This document shows, piece by piece, positions 6,991-7,813 of a DNA stretch of 7,813 nucleotides (the stretch's first letter is position 1; each line of letters begins with the position of its first letter). Below the pieces are notes generated by a model. The model did not search any database and was not told the origin of the DNA. It saw only the letters and a program-made list of their open reading frames with translations. The DNA lies in assembly GCA_900551615.1 (NCBI GenBank), contig URWN01000052.1, positions 1-7,813 on the forward strand, in the 5' to 3' direction. The position numbers were made by a program, and so were the translations under genes. The stretch is from an uncultured Clostridium sp. (GTDB taxonomy: Bacteria; Bacillota; Clostridia; TANB77; CAG-508).

Positions 6991-7019
6991 TTGATTATTT
7001 GTTTTTTTTGTGTTATTAT
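6991..7019 (+). promoter_or_regulatory. Extended -10 promoter for the 54-codon gene
   Basis: TTGATT (6991-6996), a 17-nt spacer and TATTAT (7014-7019) with TG one base before the -10 make a good promoter. It is divergent from the scpB operon promoter, with only about 35 bp between the two -35 boxes. The start should fall near 7026. Confidence 0.65.
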
Positions 7020-7048
7020 CTATTTAGTAAGTTATGGAGGTATTTCTT

Positions 7049-7213
7049 ATGAGTGAAGAAAAAAAGAAAATTGAAATCGTTGATGGTGATGGTTCTAATT
7101 TAGATATTTCTAATGTATATGATCATTTAAACCCTGGTAAACCTAGACCTAGCGAAGATAAACCTAAAAATGTTATTATTCCTGAAGAACATAAAAATGT
7201 TGATAAAAAATAA
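7049..7213 (+). CDS. Small acidic/lysine-rich protein, unknown function (54 aa)
   Basis: This is a 54-codon gene supported by a full expression context: an extended -10 promoter, SD GGAGG 8 nt before the ATG, and an intrinsic terminator 15 nt after the stop. The product begins MSEEKKKIEIVDGDGSNLD and continues SNVYDHLNPGKPRP, ending in a Lys/Pro/Glu-rich tail (PKNVIIPEEHKNVDKK). It is hydrophilic with no membrane segment, cysteine or signal peptide, and looks largely disordered apart from a possible beta strand at residues 7-12. No family is recognised. It is monocistronic and divergent from the scpB operon. Confidence 0.8.
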   Translation: MSEEKKKIEIVDGDGSNLDISNVYDHLNPGKPRPSEDKPKNVIIPEEHKNVDKK

Positions 7214-7228
7214 TTTGTATATTTTACT

Positions 7229-7263
7229 AGTTGAGGTTGAATTTTTAAACCTCAACTTTTTTT
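7229..7263 (+). terminator. Intrinsic terminator after the 54-codon gene
   Basis: GTTGAGGTT (7230-7238) pairs perfectly with AACCTCAAC (7248-7256), extended by an A-T pair, around a 9-nt loop, followed by seven Ts (7257-7263). The T tract overlaps the -35 region of the next gene. Confidence 0.92.
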
Positions 7264-7290
7264 GCTTTTTTATAATATTTATGGTATAAT
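7262..7290 (+). promoter_or_regulatory. Extended -10 promoter for the 84-codon gene
   Basis: A perfect TATAAT (7285-7290) with TG one base upstream (TGGTATAAT) lies 17 nt after a weak -35 TTGCTT (7262-7267), which is embedded in the terminator T tract. Transcription should begin near 7297, so the mRNA starts just before the inverted-repeat arm at 7304. Confidence 0.75.
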
Positions 7291-7303
7291 TTTAATATAT
7301 ATT

Positions 7304-7317
7304 AAAAATTACCTTTA
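7304..7317 (+). repeat. 5' arm of a 14-bp inverted repeat flanking the 84-codon gene
   Basis: AAAAATTACCTTTA here is the exact reverse complement of TAAAGGTAATTTTT at 7602-7615, after the stop codon. The first arm lies in the 5' leader just upstream of the SD, and its CCTTT (7312-7316) can also pair locally with AAAGG of the SD (7325-7329) across an 8-nt loop. A role in mRNA folding is inference. Confidence 0.7.
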
Positions 7318-7337
7318 TGATGGCAAAGGAGAAAAAC

Positions 7338-7592
7338 ATGAAAGAAACCAATACAAAGAAAAAAGACAATAAAGAGAATTTAACTGAAATACAAGAACTA
7401 CTTAAGCAATTAGATTCTTTACTAACAGAAACTTATGAAACTCATCAGTATACTCATACTGTTGAAATCACAAATCTTTCAAGGAAACTGCAGGATAAAA
7501 AACTCAATGATGAATTTTTTATTTCGAATCTAACCGAAAAAGAAAAGAAAACCTTAGACTTTGCGTTAATTATAGCAAATGTCAGATGTTAA
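7338..7592 (+). CDS. Small charged helical protein, unknown function (84 aa)
   Basis: The start is ATG 7338, which has SD AAAGGAG (7325-7331) at 6 nt. Two in-frame ATGs upstream (7317, 7320) have no SD and precede it, so they are unlikely. The 84-residue product is Lys/Glu/Thr-rich. It has a basic N-terminus (KETNTKKKDNKEN), an amphipathic helix TEIQELLKQLDSLLTETYE, a second segment VEITNLSRKLQDKKLNDEFF and a third, EKEKKTLDFALIIANVRC. No signal peptide or membrane segment is seen. The leucine spacing would suit a coiled coil or helical hairpin. Some resemblance of the SRKLQDKKL stretch to Spo0E-like phosphatase motifs was considered but is not convincing. The gene is monocistronic, with its own promoter and terminator and complementary untranslated segments on either side. 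Confidence 0.8.
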   Translation: MKETNTKKKDNKENLTEIQELLKQLDSLLTETYETHQYTHTVEITNLSRKLQDKKLNDEFFISNLTEKEKKTLDFALIIANVRC

Positions 7593-7601
7593 AATTTGAA
7601 T

Positions 7602-7615
7602 TAAAGGTAATTTTT
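7602..7615 (+). repeat. 3' arm of the 14-bp inverted repeat flanking the 84-codon gene
   Basis: TAAAGGTAATTTTT is the perfect complement of the 5' leader arm at 7304-7317. It lies 9 nt after the stop and 9 nt before the terminator stem, so it would be part of the 3' untranslated mRNA. Its AAAGG core resembles an SD but no ORF of note follows. Confidence 0.7.
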
Positions 7616-7624
7616 TGTATTTAA

Positions 7625-7656
7625 GGAAAGGAGTTTATCTCCTTTCCTGCTTTTTT
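7625..7656 (+). terminator. Intrinsic terminator after the 84-codon gene
   Basis: GGAAAGGAG (7625-7633) pairs perfectly with CTCCTTTCC (7639-7647) around a TTTAT loop, followed after TGC by six Ts (7651-7656) and more T-rich sequence. The descending arm with its adjoining T (7638-7645) is also complementary over 8 nt to this gene's own SD region (7325-7332). Confidence 0.92.
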
Positions 7657-7708
7657 CTTTTTAAGCTTTTATAAAACTAATTCTAAATATATGTTTTATA
7701 TAGTTTAA

Positions 7709-7800
7709 TGTTACAGTTCACAGCCAATAAAATTATTATTTGTGTGGCGCCCCTTCCACTTGGGTAATTATATATATTTGAGATTTCGTCCGTTTGATTG
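7709..7800 (+). repeat. Right copy of the ~92-bp inverted repeat found at both window ends
   Basis: This is the plus-strand copy of the element at 5-97, with identical blocks at 7717-7748 and 7759-7791 and a diverged core at 7749-7758. Within it GCC-AATAA...TTATT-...-GGC (7723-7748) can fold into a stem with a 5-nt bulge; the bases of this stem are identical in both copies, so there is no covariation to test it. It follows the last terminator by about 50 bp of plain AT-rich sequence and reads out of the window. No coding frame is apparent. Confidence 0.85.
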
Positions 7801-7813
7801 GAGTGAAAAATAG

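Noticed and set aside
7338..7592. Spo0E-like phosphatase identity for the 84-residue protein
   Set aside because: The expected SQxLD core is absent; only a loose S-R-K-L-Q-D stretch and helical character match.
7717..7791. CRISPR repeat or tRNA/rRNA fragment in the terminal repeat
   Set aside because: There is one copy per end with no spacer array, no cloverleaf fold, and no recognisable rRNA motif.
1..7813. A composite transposon or large mobile element bounded by the terminal inverted repeats
   Set aside because: The interior holds core genes (cmk, asnS, proS, scpB) and no transposase, integrase or resolvase, and no target-site duplication can be seen at the repeat borders.

Overview
The window is very AT-rich chromosomal DNA (GC about a quarter to 30% by eye). 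Strong Shine-Dalgarno (SD) sites, intrinsic terminators and a CwlJ/GerQ-type spore germination gene pair point to a spore-forming, low-GC Clostridia-like member of the Bacillota, plausibly an uncultured gut lineage. The assignment below that level is inference. No rRNA, tRNA, CRISPR array, transposase or phage gene is visible.

Left part: cmk (cytidylate kinase) and rdgB (XTP/dITP pyrophosphatase) form a leftward operon driven by a near-consensus extended -10 promoter. Divergent from it are a cwlJ-like cortex hydrolase and a gerQ-like coat protein gene, read rightward. Next, rightward and with its own promoter, is asnS. It converges on proS and the two share one terminator stem-loop.

Right part: a leftward operon runs from a 359-residue protein of unknown function through scpB to proS. 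The ProRS is a short form without the full editing insertion, and scpA is not beside scpB. Divergent from this operon are two small rightward genes (54 and 84 codons), each with a good promoter, SD and terminator.

Both window ends carry an outward-facing copy of the same roughly 92-bp repeat in inverted orientation (5-97 and 7709-7800, about 91% identical). It is non-coding and lies just beyond the last terminator on each side. It looks like a dispersed multicopy element or unrecognised structured RNA, or a place where assembly broke.

Most genes are ordinary housekeeping. The points worth a second look are the terminal repeat, the complementary 5' and 3' untranslated segments of the 84-codon gene, the hairpin between SD and start of rdgB, the insertion-less ProRS, the RdgB with Ala in place of the usual base-recognising His, and the unknown gene that heads the scpB operon.
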